Shown: piece after piece, positions 1 through 7,657 of the stretch
Numbering within the stretch: position 1 is the first letter of the stretch
Layout: the number at the start of each line of letters is the position of its first letter
Assembly (NCBI GenBank): GCA_002937525.1
Contig: PTKA01000011.1
Location: forward strand, 1 to 10,813
DNA: 10,813 nt
Direction of reading: 5' to 3'
Source of the DNA: Alphaproteobacteria bacterium MarineAlpha10_Bin3
Lineage (GTDB): Bacteria; Pseudomonadota; Alphaproteobacteria; UBA8366; GCA-2717185
Translations under genes and position numbers: made by a program
Notes under the pieces: generated by a model
Databases searched by the model: none
What the model was told of the DNA's origin: nothing
The model's input: the letters and a program-made list of their open reading frames with translations, nothing else

Positions 1-220
1 CGGGGTGCTCCCCCACGCTCCGTAAGGCGAAAAACGCCCAGATGAGAATCGCCAGACCGAGCGCGATTACGGGCAGCCCGACGGCGAACTGCACACTGCC
101 CGCGGGCAGCACCCTGGCCGGCGCGAACACGTGCACGATCGCGGTCACCACAAGCACCCCCCCGTAAGCCAGGGGGGGCATAACTACCCCGTGAGGCAGG
201 TCATCGCTGCTATGGGCCAT
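1..220 (-). CDS. Isoprenylcysteine carboxyl methyltransferase-like membrane protein, N-terminal part
   Basis: Partial gene, running off the left edge after 73 codons. The reading frame starts at an ATG with a strong ribosome binding site (GGAGGTG at 226-232, 5 nt upstream). The visible protein has a short polar N-terminus, then PPLAYGGVLVVTAIVHVF (about residues 15-32) and a second long hydrophobic stretch at about 44-66, ending in ALRSVGEHP. This two-helix start followed by an R-x-x-G-x-x-P turn resembles bacterial ICMT/PEMT-like proteins, small integral membrane methyltransferases whose catalytic C-terminal half would lie outside the window. The family call rests on pattern only, since no SAM-binding residues are visible. 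It sits 24 bp after the PHP gene on the same strand, so it is probably co-transcribed. It could instead be another small membrane protein. Confidence 0.55.
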   Translation of the reverse strand, partial: MAHSSDDLPHGVVMPPLAYGGVLVVTAIVHVFAPARVLPAGSVQFAVGLPVIALGLAILIWAFFALRSVGEHP

Positions 221-225
221 ACTGT

Positions 226-232
226 CACCTCC
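226..232 (-). promoter_or_regulatory. Ribosome binding site for the ICMT-like gene
   Basis: On the minus strand this reads GGAGGTG, close to the anti-Shine-Dalgarno complement, 5 nt before the ATG at 220. It fixes the start of the truncated gene and shows that the short stretch after the PHP gene opens a new coding region. Confidence 0.7.
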
Positions 233-244
233 ATTCTGTGGCTG

Positions 245-928
245 TCAGAGGGTCGTGAAACCCTCCGTATTGTACTCCTGTCCCGGGACGTACGCCTTCG
301 CTTTCAGGGCTTCAACCAGGTCGGACTCCGATCTCACGTCGCCATCGAAAACCGTCACGCAGCTGCCAAGCCCGTGGGTCGAGTGTACATCGCTGCCGCC
401 CGTTCCGCGCAACCCCAGGCATCCGGCGACCTCGGACGCGAATGCGTTCTCCTCGGGGCTGTTGGCGCCGTTGAGAACTTCGATATCGTCGACGATGGCG
501 AAAAGCGGGTGGCGGGAAGCATCCTGGGCGTCATTGGGAACGTCCGCCACTTCCGGGTACAGCAGGTTGGAGCTGTACGGGGGCCGGCTGAACATGTTCC
601 TGAACGGATGGGCCGAGATCATCACACCGCCCGCCCGGTCCACCGCTCTGCGCAGCTCGCCGATACGGCCAATCCCGGCCTCGTACCGCTGCATGCCGAG
701 CACCAGCACGTGGCCCATTTCGGTGGCAACCTCCAGGCCCTGAATCACGGTGAGGCCGGAGTCGCCGAAGGTCCGCTGGAGCTCGGCTGGCTCCCAGCCC
801 CCGCTATGCTCTGTCAGGCACACGCCGTCGAGTCCGATCCGTGCCGCCTCCCGAATGAGCTCTTCGGGCGCCAGGCTGCTGTCGCTGCTGCCTCTGAGCG
901 TATGCACGTGTAGGTCGAATACCGACAT
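245..928 (-). CDS. PHP-domain metal-dependent phosphoesterase
   Basis: The 227 aa protein is a single PHP domain (polymerase and histidinol phosphatase family), a TIM-like barrel binding two or three metal ions and hydrolysing phosphoesters. Visible ligand motifs in order are DLHVHT (H7, H9), D16 in the following loop, LTEH (H41), GLEV (E66), H73, SAHPFR (H107) and GSDVH (D180, H182). This is a complete set for a catalytically competent member. Length fits stand-alone PHP proteins; there is no polymerase or other fused domain and no signal peptide. The natural substrate cannot be read from sequence: relatives act on histidinol phosphate, nucleoside bisphosphates or short oligonucleotides. It lies 18 bp after the small membrane protein and 24 bp before the ICMT-like gene, suggesting one operon with ispE. 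No strong ribosome binding site is visible, so translational coupling is likely. Confidence 0.85.
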   Translation of the reverse strand: MSVFDLHVHTLRGSSDSSLAPEELIREAARIGLDGVCLTEHSGGWEPAELQRTFGDSGLTVIQGLEVATEMGHVLVLGMQRYEAGIGRIGELRRAVDRAGGVMISAHPFRNMFSRPPYSSNLLYPEVADVPNDAQDASRHPLFAIVDDIEVLNGANSPEENAFASEVAGCLGLRGTGGSDVHSTHGLGSCVTVFDGDVRSESDLVEALKAKAYVPGQEYNTEGFTTL

Positions 929-946
929 ATCAGTGTCGTCGCAATC

Positions 947-1360
947 TCAGCTAGCCAGGAACGGCAGGAGCCAGCCGAATATCGCCACCGAGGAGACCGC
1001 GATGCCGACGACGCCCTGCCAGACCCGTCTGAGCAGCAGCGTCAGGGGTGCAGCCAACAGGGCCGCCGCGGTGGTGACCGCTATCGAGTATGCCAGGTTG
1101 GGGCTCCCCAGCCCGCCCCCGGGCATGCCGTTCTGCATCGCCAGGAAGAGCAGCCCCATGACGACGCCGATCGCCCCCCAGACCGGATAGGCCAGCACCA
1201 CCACCGCCATGACCGCGCCACCGGGCGGGAACCGCGCCAGCATCACCGCCATTGCCGGCGAAGGGTCTTTGACCAGCGTGAACGCCATGAACGCACCCAC
1301 TGACACGAAGACCGAGGCCATGAACGCTCCGCTGGCGGCCCCGGCAATCAGCGCACCTAT
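947..1360 (-). CDS. Small hydrophobic membrane protein of unknown function
   Basis: I do not recognise a family. From the first ATG (1321) the protein has 124 aa and about three or four hydrophobic segments: residues 1-17, about 32-63 (probably two helices around a YPVWG turn), about 80-100, and a C-terminal segment VVGIAVSSVAIFGWLLPFLAS. The frame is open upstream and encodes further hydrophobic residues (GALIAGASGAF), so helix 1 probably begins before that ATG. A very strong Shine-Dalgarno (AGGAGGGG, 1365-1372) stands 4-6 nt before an in-frame ATA at 1358-1360. The boundary given uses that unusual start and yields 137 aa overlapping the ispE stop codon. The conservative alternative is 947-1321. 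It lies between ispE and the PHP gene, probably in one operon. Confidence 0.6.
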   Translation of the reverse strand: MGALIAGAASGAFMASVFVSVGAFMAFTLVKDPSPAMAVMLARFPPGGAVMAVVVLAYPVWGAIGVVMGLLFLAMQNGMPGGGLGSPNLAYSIAVTTAAALLAAPLTLLLRRVWQGVVGIAVSSVAIFGWLLPFLAS

Positions 1361-1935
1361 AGCTCCCCTCCTGCGGGCTCCCCTCCCGCCGGCTGCCAGG
1401 CCGACACCAGGAAGGCTGGCCAGCCATATCTCTGGGAAAGCAGTAGCTGCATGGCCGTGCCTACCTCTCTCTTAGCCACGGGCGCGAACAGCGTCGGTCC
1501 GCTGCCGGCCAGGTGTATCTCTCTGGCGCCAACGGACACGAAGGCTTGCCAGTGCCTGGAGCTGTCTGGAAACACCTTCCGAGCCACGCTGTCGAAGGCA
1601 TTGAAGAAGAACTGTGCGGGTACGTCCCCGCCGCCGCGAATCCTGGCTTCGAGCTTTCTCGTCAACGCCCCCCTGGTGTAGCTGGTCCGCGGGATGGCGG
1701 AGTACATGGACGCGGTCTTGTCGGCCAGCTCGGTCCCGGGCGCAAGCAGTACCATCCAGGGGAGGTCGGCCCCGGGCAGCGCGCGCACGCGCTCTCCCCT
1801 GCCCAGGACGATGGCCGTCCCGCCGCGAATGAAGAATGGCGCGTCAGAGCTAAGCTGGGCCGCCAGAGACTGAAGCTCCTCGGCGCCGAGACCGAGGCCC
1901 CAGAGCCTGTTCAACCCGACCAGCGCCGCCAGCAT
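1357..1935 (-). pseudogene. ispE: IspE (CDP-methylerythritol kinase), N-terminally truncated at a junction
   Basis: IspE phosphorylates CDP-methylerythritol in the MEP isoprenoid pathway. Only the C-terminal two thirds is here, about 185 of a usual 280-300 residues. Visible hallmarks are LNRLWGLGL, SSDAPFFIRGGTAIVLGRGE (the substrate-loop region), NAFDSVA and the GHMP motif 3 AGSGPTLFAP. Missing are the N-terminal substrate motif and the glycine-rich ATP loop GLGGGSSDAA, which should stand immediately before the first recognisable residues. Instead the frame continues in phase into a different short protein (CoxF-like). As read, the product could not bind ATP and would be inactive. The C-terminus ends in a short PAGGEPAGGEL tail. 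Its downstream neighbours belong with it, not with the cox genes. I infer a chimeric joint; a full ispE would be expected in the true source genome. Confidence 0.85.
1365..1372 (-). promoter_or_regulatory. Strong ribosome binding site inside the ispE 3' end
   Basis: The minus strand reads AGGAGGGG just before the ispE stop codon. No ATG, GTG or TTG lies at a useful distance in the downstream frame; the codon at the right spacing is ATA. It indicates that the membrane protein begins here rather than at the ATG 39 nt further on. Confidence 0.5.
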
Positions 1936-1940
1936 AGCCC
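1905..1940. other. Junction between the cox block and the ispE block
   Basis: The coding identity switches from CoxF-like to IspE within residues MLAALVGLNRLWG of one continuous frame. Both families have a small hydrophobic run of Ala, Leu and Gly at this point, so the joint lies in a stretch where the two parents could share short sequence. Genes on both sides are truncated at this spot. I see no inverted repeats, target-site duplication or integrase nearby. Confidence 0.75.
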
Positions 1941-2037
1941 AGTTCTTGGAACGTTGCCGCCGGTGCATTTCACTTCGATAGCCGTGATTATCGTCTTTCT
2001 CGGCCATATTCCTCGCCGTTGTCATGGACGCACCCAT
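1912..2037 (-). pseudogene. CoxF-like small membrane protein, N-terminal fragment only
   Basis: Directly after ctaB (6 bp) a short frame begins: a polar charged N-terminus, then RRQRSKNWAMLAALVGL, the start of a hydrophobic helix. In alphaproteobacteria the gene after ctaB is typically a 40-60 aa protein of exactly this plan (basic RRxRxKN followed by one transmembrane helix, often VVLFYxVTIVRM), lying between ctaB and ctaG. Here the helix breaks off after about seven residues and the frame continues as IspE. The family assignment rests on position and architecture, because the conserved second half of the helix is lost. Two more ATGs lie downstream (codons 5 and 11), so the exact start is uncertain; AAGGTGGG just before the first ATG is very close to it. 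Confidence 0.65.
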
Positions 2038-2043
2038 CCCACC

Positions 2044-2970
2044 TTAACCGCCCAACCCGGGCGCCGCGTCCACCATCAGCAAGGCGAACAGCGCGAACAG
2101 GTAGAAGATCGAATATCCGAACATGCGTTTTGCCGCGCGCGTAGTCGGGTCGAACCACACCGCGCTCGCGGCGGCGAGGAAGAACAGACTCAACACCAGC
2201 GCCCCGACGCCATAGACGATTCCGGTGGTGCCGAGCCAGGCCGGCAGCACGGCCACCGGGACCAGCAATACGGTGTAGAGCAGCATTTGTTTTTTCGTCT
2301 CGGCGTCGCCCGCGACAACCGGCAGCATTGGAATTCCGGCCTTGGCATAGTCGCCCCGCCGATAGAGCGCCAACGCCCAAAAATGCGGCGGCGTCCATAA
2401 GAAAATCAGGGCAAACAAGGCCAGGGACTCGACCGTCACGCCACCCGTGACCGCGGCCCAGCCGATCATCGGCGGGAAGGCGCCGGCCGCGCCGCCAATC
2501 ACGATATTTTGCGGCGTGCGGCGCTTCAGCCAGACCGTATAGATGAAAACGTAGAACAGGATCGAAACCGCCAACAACCCCGCCGCGGCAAGATTGACCG
2601 CCAAACCCATGACCGCGACCGCGCCGATGGCAAGCACGACGCCAAAGCCCAGCGCGTCGCCGGGCGCGATCCGCCCGGTTGGTATGGGCCGCTGGCAGGT
2701 CCGCGCCATGATCGCGTCGATATCGCGGTCATACCACATGTTGATAGCCCCCGCCGCACCCGCGCCGATTGCGATGCAAAGTATCGCCACCATGGCAATC
2801 AGGGGATGAATGCCGCCGGGCGCAACGATGACCCCCGCCGCCCCGGTGAAGACAACAAGCGACACCACGCGCGGCTTGAGCAGGGCAAAATAGTCGCCCG
2901 GGCTGCCATAGCTCAATTCGCCCCGCACGAGTTCGGTTTCGCGGTATGCGGTATCGCTCACTTTTATCAT
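2044..2970 (-). CDS. ctaB: Protoheme IX farnesyltransferase (heme O synthase)
   Basis: This UbiA-family inner-membrane prenyltransferase attaches a farnesyl group to heme B, giving heme O, the precursor of heme A used by the adjacent CoxA. The 308 aa length is normal. The first Asp-rich motif is N77-x3-D81-x3-D85 (NMWYDRDID) followed by ARTCQRPIPTGR. The conserved loop YTVWLKRRTPQN is at 144-155, WTPPHFWALAL at about 192, and the second acidic motif around D207 leads into AGIPMLPVVAGD. About eight or nine hydrophobic helices are evident. GAGGAG (2971-2976) abuts the ATG at 2970 with no spacing, so the GTG at codon 4 (2961), 9 nt downstream of it, may be the real start. It follows coxA by 17 bp and is clearly in the same operon. 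Confidence 0.96.
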   Translation of the reverse strand: MIKVSDTAYRETELVRGELSYGSPGDYFALLKPRVVSLVVFTGAAGVIVAPGGIHPLIAMVAILCIAIGAGAAGAINMWYDRDIDAIMARTCQRPIPTGRIAPGDALGFGVVLAIGAVAVMGLAVNLAAAGLLAVSILFYVFIYTVWLKRRTPQNIVIGGAAGAFPPMIGWAAVTGGVTVESLALFALIFLWTPPHFWALALYRRGDYAKAGIPMLPVVAGDAETKKQMLLYTVLLVPVAVLPAWLGTTGIVYGVGALVLSLFFLAAASAVWFDPTTRAAKRMFGYSIFYLFALFALLMVDAAPGLGG

Positions 2971-2987
2971 CTCCTCAACGCCGCTGC

Positions 2988-4586
<1,599 letters not shown>

Positions 4587-4600
4587 TTAATCTCTGCGCT

Positions 4601-5452
4601 TCAGTCTGCGGCTTTGTTCTTGGCAAGTTGGAGCAGCCGCTTGGCCGGCTCGTCCTGACGTGCGTATTTCTTCTGCGCGGCCTCGACCCAAATTGCGAAG
4701 TCTTCCGGAGAGACCGCTTCGATCGCAACCGGCATATAGCTGTGATTAACGCCACACAACTCCGAACAGAACCCGTAATAGACGCCGGGCTTCGTAATCT
4801 GAACCCAGGTTTCGTTCAACCGCCCCGGCACCGTGTCCAGCTTGATTCCGAAGGACGGGATACCCCAGTTATGGAGGACGTCGTTGGACGTCATGAGCAG
4901 CTGGATCCGCTTGCCGACCGGCAACACGACCCGGTTGTCGGTGTCCATCAAGCGTTTTAAATTCGGGTTCTTGGCGATGTCCTCGTCGCTGACCATGTTG
5001 GCGTCGAAGCCAAAATTGCCGTAATCGGGATACTCATAGGACCAGTACCACTGATTTCCGGTGATCTTCAGGGTCATGTCCGGGTTTTCGACTCGGTCGG
5101 CATAATAAAGCAGTTTGAACGACGGAACGGCGATAATAATCAAGATGAGGACCGGACCCGCGGTCCACAGCACTTCGAGCAGCATATTGTGGGTCGTGGT
5201 TGTCGGCGTCGGGTTGGCCCGTTCATTGAACTTGAAAATGACGATGAGCAGCAGGACCATCACAAAGATTGAAATTGCGACCGCAATAATGGTGACGAAA
5301 TCGTGAAATCCGTCGATCCGGTCCATGGTTAAACTGGCCGGTTCCTGAAAACCGAACTGCCAATCCTTCGGCTCACCTGCTTGCGCCATTCCGACGCCAG
5401 CGCCAAACACGCCCGCAAGCGTCGCCGCGTATGCGGCAAACCGTGATTCCAC
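4601..5452 (-). CDS. coxB: Cytochrome c oxidase subunit II (CuA subunit)
   Basis: Subunit II takes electrons from cytochrome c through a binuclear CuA centre and passes them to CoxA. I choose the GTG at 5452 because GGGAGGAG lies 5 nt upstream and the resulting N-terminus, VESRFAAYAATLAGVFGAGVGMAQA, is a good signal peptide with predicted cleavage after AQA. The mature chain would begin GEPKDWQ. This gives 283 aa. The longer frame back to a TTG at 5530 would put 26 unusual residues before the signal. In 283-aa numbering, two membrane helices lie at about 52-74 and 91-112. Then come QWYWSYEYP (electron entry) and the CuA ligands H194, C229, E231, C233, H237 and M240 (YGFCSELCGVNHSYMP). No C-terminal cytochrome c domain is present. 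First gene of the cox operon. Confidence 0.97.
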   Translation of the reverse strand: MESRFAAYAATLAGVFGAGVGMAQAGEPKDWQFGFQEPASLTMDRIDGFHDFVTIIAVAISIFVMVLLLIVIFKFNERANPTPTTTTHNMLLEVLWTAGPVLILIIIAVPSFKLLYYADRVENPDMTLKITGNQWYWSYEYPDYGNFGFDANMVSDEDIAKNPNLKRLMDTDNRVVLPVGKRIQLLMTSNDVLHNWGIPSFGIKLDTVPGRLNETWVQITKPGVYYGFCSELCGVNHSYMPVAIEAVSPEDFAIWVEAAQKKYARQDEPAKRLLQLAKNKAAD

Positions 5453-5538
5453 GATTGCTCCTCCCATCCCAAACCCATCTATTGCCGCTTCGGCCATCGT
5501 CTCGGCACCGACGATCATCGACTGCACCAAATTATTTC

Positions 5539-5566
5539 ATACTACTGCGCCGCCTCGCCAATTCAA
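5539..5566 (-). promoter_or_regulatory. Candidate sigma70-type promoter for coxB-coxA-ctaB
   Basis: On the minus strand TTGAAT (5561-5566) and TAGTAT (5539-5544) are separated by 16 nt, each matching 4 of 6 consensus positions. Transcription would start near 5532, leaving a leader of about 80 nt before the GTG start. The alternative coxB start at 5530 would leave almost no leader, which supports the GTG choice. The match is moderate and unproven. Confidence 0.35.
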
Positions 5567-5664
5567 GCGCGTTGCTGGACAAATCGCATATTTCAGCGGG
5601 TTTGTACCGAATTTCGGGGAATTTCAGTCGTCGGCGCGACACTTTGCCACAAAATCGAGGCCGC

Positions 5665-5694
5665 AAAATCGGGTCAAATCGTTCTTGTCCCGAT
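5665..5694 (-). terminator. Possible weak terminator after prmC
   Basis: The minus strand carries ATCGGG and CCCGAT arms around a loop of about 15 nt, followed by a short T run, about 50 bp past the prmC stop. The stem is only 6 bp and the loop long, so this is a weak candidate. The same bases overlap the CAAAATCG repeats, which may be the real reason for the symmetry. Confidence 0.25.
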
Positions 5695-5744
5695 CCGTCC
5701 TTGCGAAGGGCGTTATCGAACAGATGGTATCGCGGGGCAATTTA

Positions 5745-6587
5745 TCATCGCGATTCACAAACAACGCACCGGTCGCGCCCCGCAAGGTCGCGACGCCGCG
5801 CCACGACACACAGGCCGGCATCGACGATCAATCCCGCGACCGCAACGCCTTGCCCGTCGCCGAACTCCACCACCGCCGTCCCGCCGGCGGCCAGCAAGGC
5901 CGGCAGCCCGGCGATGACCCGGCGCAGCGCCGACAGCCCGTCGCGACCGCCATCAAGGGCGCGGCGCGGTTCATAAACCGAGACTTCCGGCTGCAGACCG
6001 CCAATCTCGCCGCTTGGTATATAGGGCGGATTGGCGACCACCAGATCGAATTTTCCGGACAACGCCTCGCCCCAGTCGCCAACCATGGTCTGGGCGCGGC
6101 CGCCAAAGCCCAGCGCCACGAAATTATGCGCCGCGATGGCGGCGGCGGCCGGGTCGCGGTCCACCGCCAGACCCGACGCATAGGGCAGCATCGACAGCAG
6201 CGCCGCCAGCAGGCAACCCGTTCCGGTCCCCAGATCGGCAATGCGCAGCGCCGCCGACCGGTCGGCAATCCGCGCCAGAGCGGCTTCAATGACGGTCTCG
6301 CTATCGGCGCGGGGGTCAAGCGTGTCGCGGGTGACCGTGAATTCTAGGCTCCAGAATTCGCGCCGGCCAAGCAGATGCGACAGTGGTTCGCGCGCCGCGC
6401 GGCGGGCCAGAAGACGCTCATATTTCGGCCGGTCGTCGACCGGCCGTTCAGGATAACCGATCAGCGTCTCCAGCGCGAACCCGGTCGCCTGCGCCAATAA
6501 CAGGCGCGCTTCCTTGCGCGCACCGGAAATCCCCGCCGCCGCGAGCCGCGCCGATCCCTGGGCAAGGCAGGTCCCGATGCTGGTCAT
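5745..6587 (-). CDS. prmC: Peptide chain release factor N5-glutamine methyltransferase
   Basis: PrmC (HemK) uses S-adenosylmethionine to methylate the glutamine of the GGQ loop of release factors, including RF1 encoded just upstream. The 280 aa protein has the N-terminal helical recognition domain (about 1-75), then [22 protein letters not shown] (77-98), a variant of the usual PRPDTE loop, the SAM motif DLGTGTG (118-124), the acidic strand end AVDRD (141-145) and the catalytic NPPY (186-189). EFGDGQG near 241 is the conserved C-terminal strand and loop. The ATG overlaps the prfA stop codon (ATGA), which implies translational coupling. It appears intact. Confidence 0.96.
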   Translation of the reverse strand: MTSIGTCLAQGSARLAAAGISGARKEARLLLAQATGFALETLIGYPERPVDDRPKYERLLARRAAREPLSHLLGRREFWSLEFTVTRDTLDPRADSETVIEAALARIADRSAALRIADLGTGTGCLLAALLSMLPYASGLAVDRDPAAAAIAAHNFVALGFGGRAQTMVGDWGEALSGKFDLVVANPPYIPSGEIGGLQPEVSVYEPRRALDGGRDGLSALRRVIAGLPALLAAGGTAVVEFGDGQGVAVAGLIVDAGLCVVARRRDLAGRDRCVVCESR

Positions 6588-7645
6588 CTTATATGCGCCA
6601 GCCGGGCTGCCTGGTCGTCGGCGATCAAGGGATCGATGATTTCATCCAACGCTTCGCCATCGACGACTTTATCGATTTTATAGAGGGTCAGATTGATCCG
6701 GTGATCGGTGACCCGCCCTTGCGGAAAATTATAGGTGCGGATGCGTTCCGACCGGTCGCCGGTGCCGATCTGGCCGCGCCGATCGGCGGCGCGCGCGGCA
6801 TCCAGCTGGGCGCGCTCATGATCGTAAATTCGCGCGCGCAAAATCGTCACCGCCTTGGCCCGGTTCTTGTGCTGGGATTTCTCGTCCTGCTGGGAGACGA
6901 CGATGCCGGTCGGCAGATGGGTGATCCGCACGGCGCTGTCGGTGGTATTCACGGATTGTCCGCCGGGACCGCTGGCGCGAAAAATATCGATCCGCAGATC
7001 CTTGTCGTTGATCTGGACATCGACTTCCTCGGCCTCCGGCAATACCGCGACCGGCGCGGCGGAGGTATGGACCCGGCCGCTGGACTCGGTCGCCGGCACG
7101 CGCTGCACGCGATGGACACCGGATTCGAATTTCAGCCTGGCGAAAACGCCCCGGCCCGAAACCAGCGCCGATGCTTCCTTGTAGCCGCCAAGTTCGTTAT
7201 CGCTGATGCCCATGATCTCGAATTTCCAGCCCCGCCCCTCGGCGTAACGCTGATACATCCGAAACAGTTCAGCCGCGAACAGCGACGCCTCATCCCCGCC
7301 GGTCCCGGCCCTGACCTCCAGGATAGCGTTCTTGTCGTCCGCCGAGTCCTTGGGCAGAAGCATGATTTGCAGCGCCTGCTGGATTTCCGGTATGCGGGCG
7401 CGGAGTTCCTGCATTTCGGCCTCCGCCAGTTCCTTCATTTCCGGGTTGGACGAGAGTTCCGCCAGATCGTCGAGTTCGCGCGATGCACTGTCCAGTTGCT
7501 TGATTTTTTCGACCACCGGCGCCAGTTCGGCAAATTCCTTCGACATATTTTTATAATCATCCGGCGCCAGATCGCCACTCGACATCAACGCCGTCAGTTC
7601 TTCGTGCCGCGCAACAAGACTTGCGAATTTTTCGTTCCTGGCCAT
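6584..7645 (-). CDS. prfA: Peptide chain release factor 1
   Basis: RF1 recognises UAA and UAG in the ribosomal A site and triggers release of the finished chain. The 353 aa protein has the coiled N-terminal domain (1-100), the AGTGGDEA region (113-120), the PAT tripeptide that selects UAA/UAG (184-186, followed by ESSGRVHTS) and the catalytic GGQ at 228-230 ([16 protein letters not shown]). The PAT motif, rather than SPF, separates it from RF2. [10 protein letters not shown] marks the conserved segment after the GGQ loop. Its own stop is TGA, not read by RF1. It starts 12 bp after the hemA TAG stop and in the same frame, and it overlaps prmC, its modifying enzyme, by 4 bp. No clear ribosome binding site is seen. 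Confidence 0.98.
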   Translation of the reverse strand: MARNEKFASLVARHEELTALMSSGDLAPDDYKNMSKEFAELAPVVEKIKQLDSASRELDDLAELSSNPEMKELAEAEMQELRARIPEIQQALQIMLLPKDSADDKNAILEVRAGTGGDEASLFAAELFRMYQRYAEGRGWKFEIMGISDNELGGYKEASALVSGRGVFARLKFESGVHRVQRVPATESSGRVHTSAAPVAVLPEAEEVDVQINDKDLRIDIFRASGPGGQSVNTTDSAVRITHLPTGIVVSQQDEKSQHKNRAKAVTILRARIYDHERAQLDAARAADRRGQIGTGDRSERIRTYNFPQGRVTDHRINLTLYKIDKVVDGEALDEIIDPLIADDQAARLAHIR

Positions 7646-7657
7646 TTTGTCTACTTT

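Larger units (their letters stand above)
5453..5744 (-). promoter_or_regulatory. Leader and promoter region of the cox operon
   Basis: This 292 bp gap between prmC and coxB has no convincing gene. It is distinctly richer in A and T than its flanks. It contains a possible terminator for the prmC run, several CAAA(A)TCG copies (plus-strand positions 5580, 5650, 5664 and 5675), two GAATTTC copies spaced by one helical turn (5609 and 5619), and a candidate sigma70-type promoter close to 5540-5566. That layout fits a separately regulated respiratory operon. Confidence 0.6.

Noticed and set aside
131..913. A 260-codon open frame on the plus strand
   Set aside because: It is antisense to the PHP gene, whose metal-binding motifs are all in the minus-strand frame.
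951..1427. A 158-codon minus-strand frame overlapping the small membrane protein
   Set aside because: It reads as Arg, Gly and His-rich low-complexity sequence, while the alternative frame over the same bases gives a coherent membrane protein.
1357..2037. A genuine bifunctional CoxF-IspE protein
   Set aside because: The IspE part lacks the GHMP ATP loop and the N-terminal substrate site, and the CoxF part loses most of its helix, so neither half should work.
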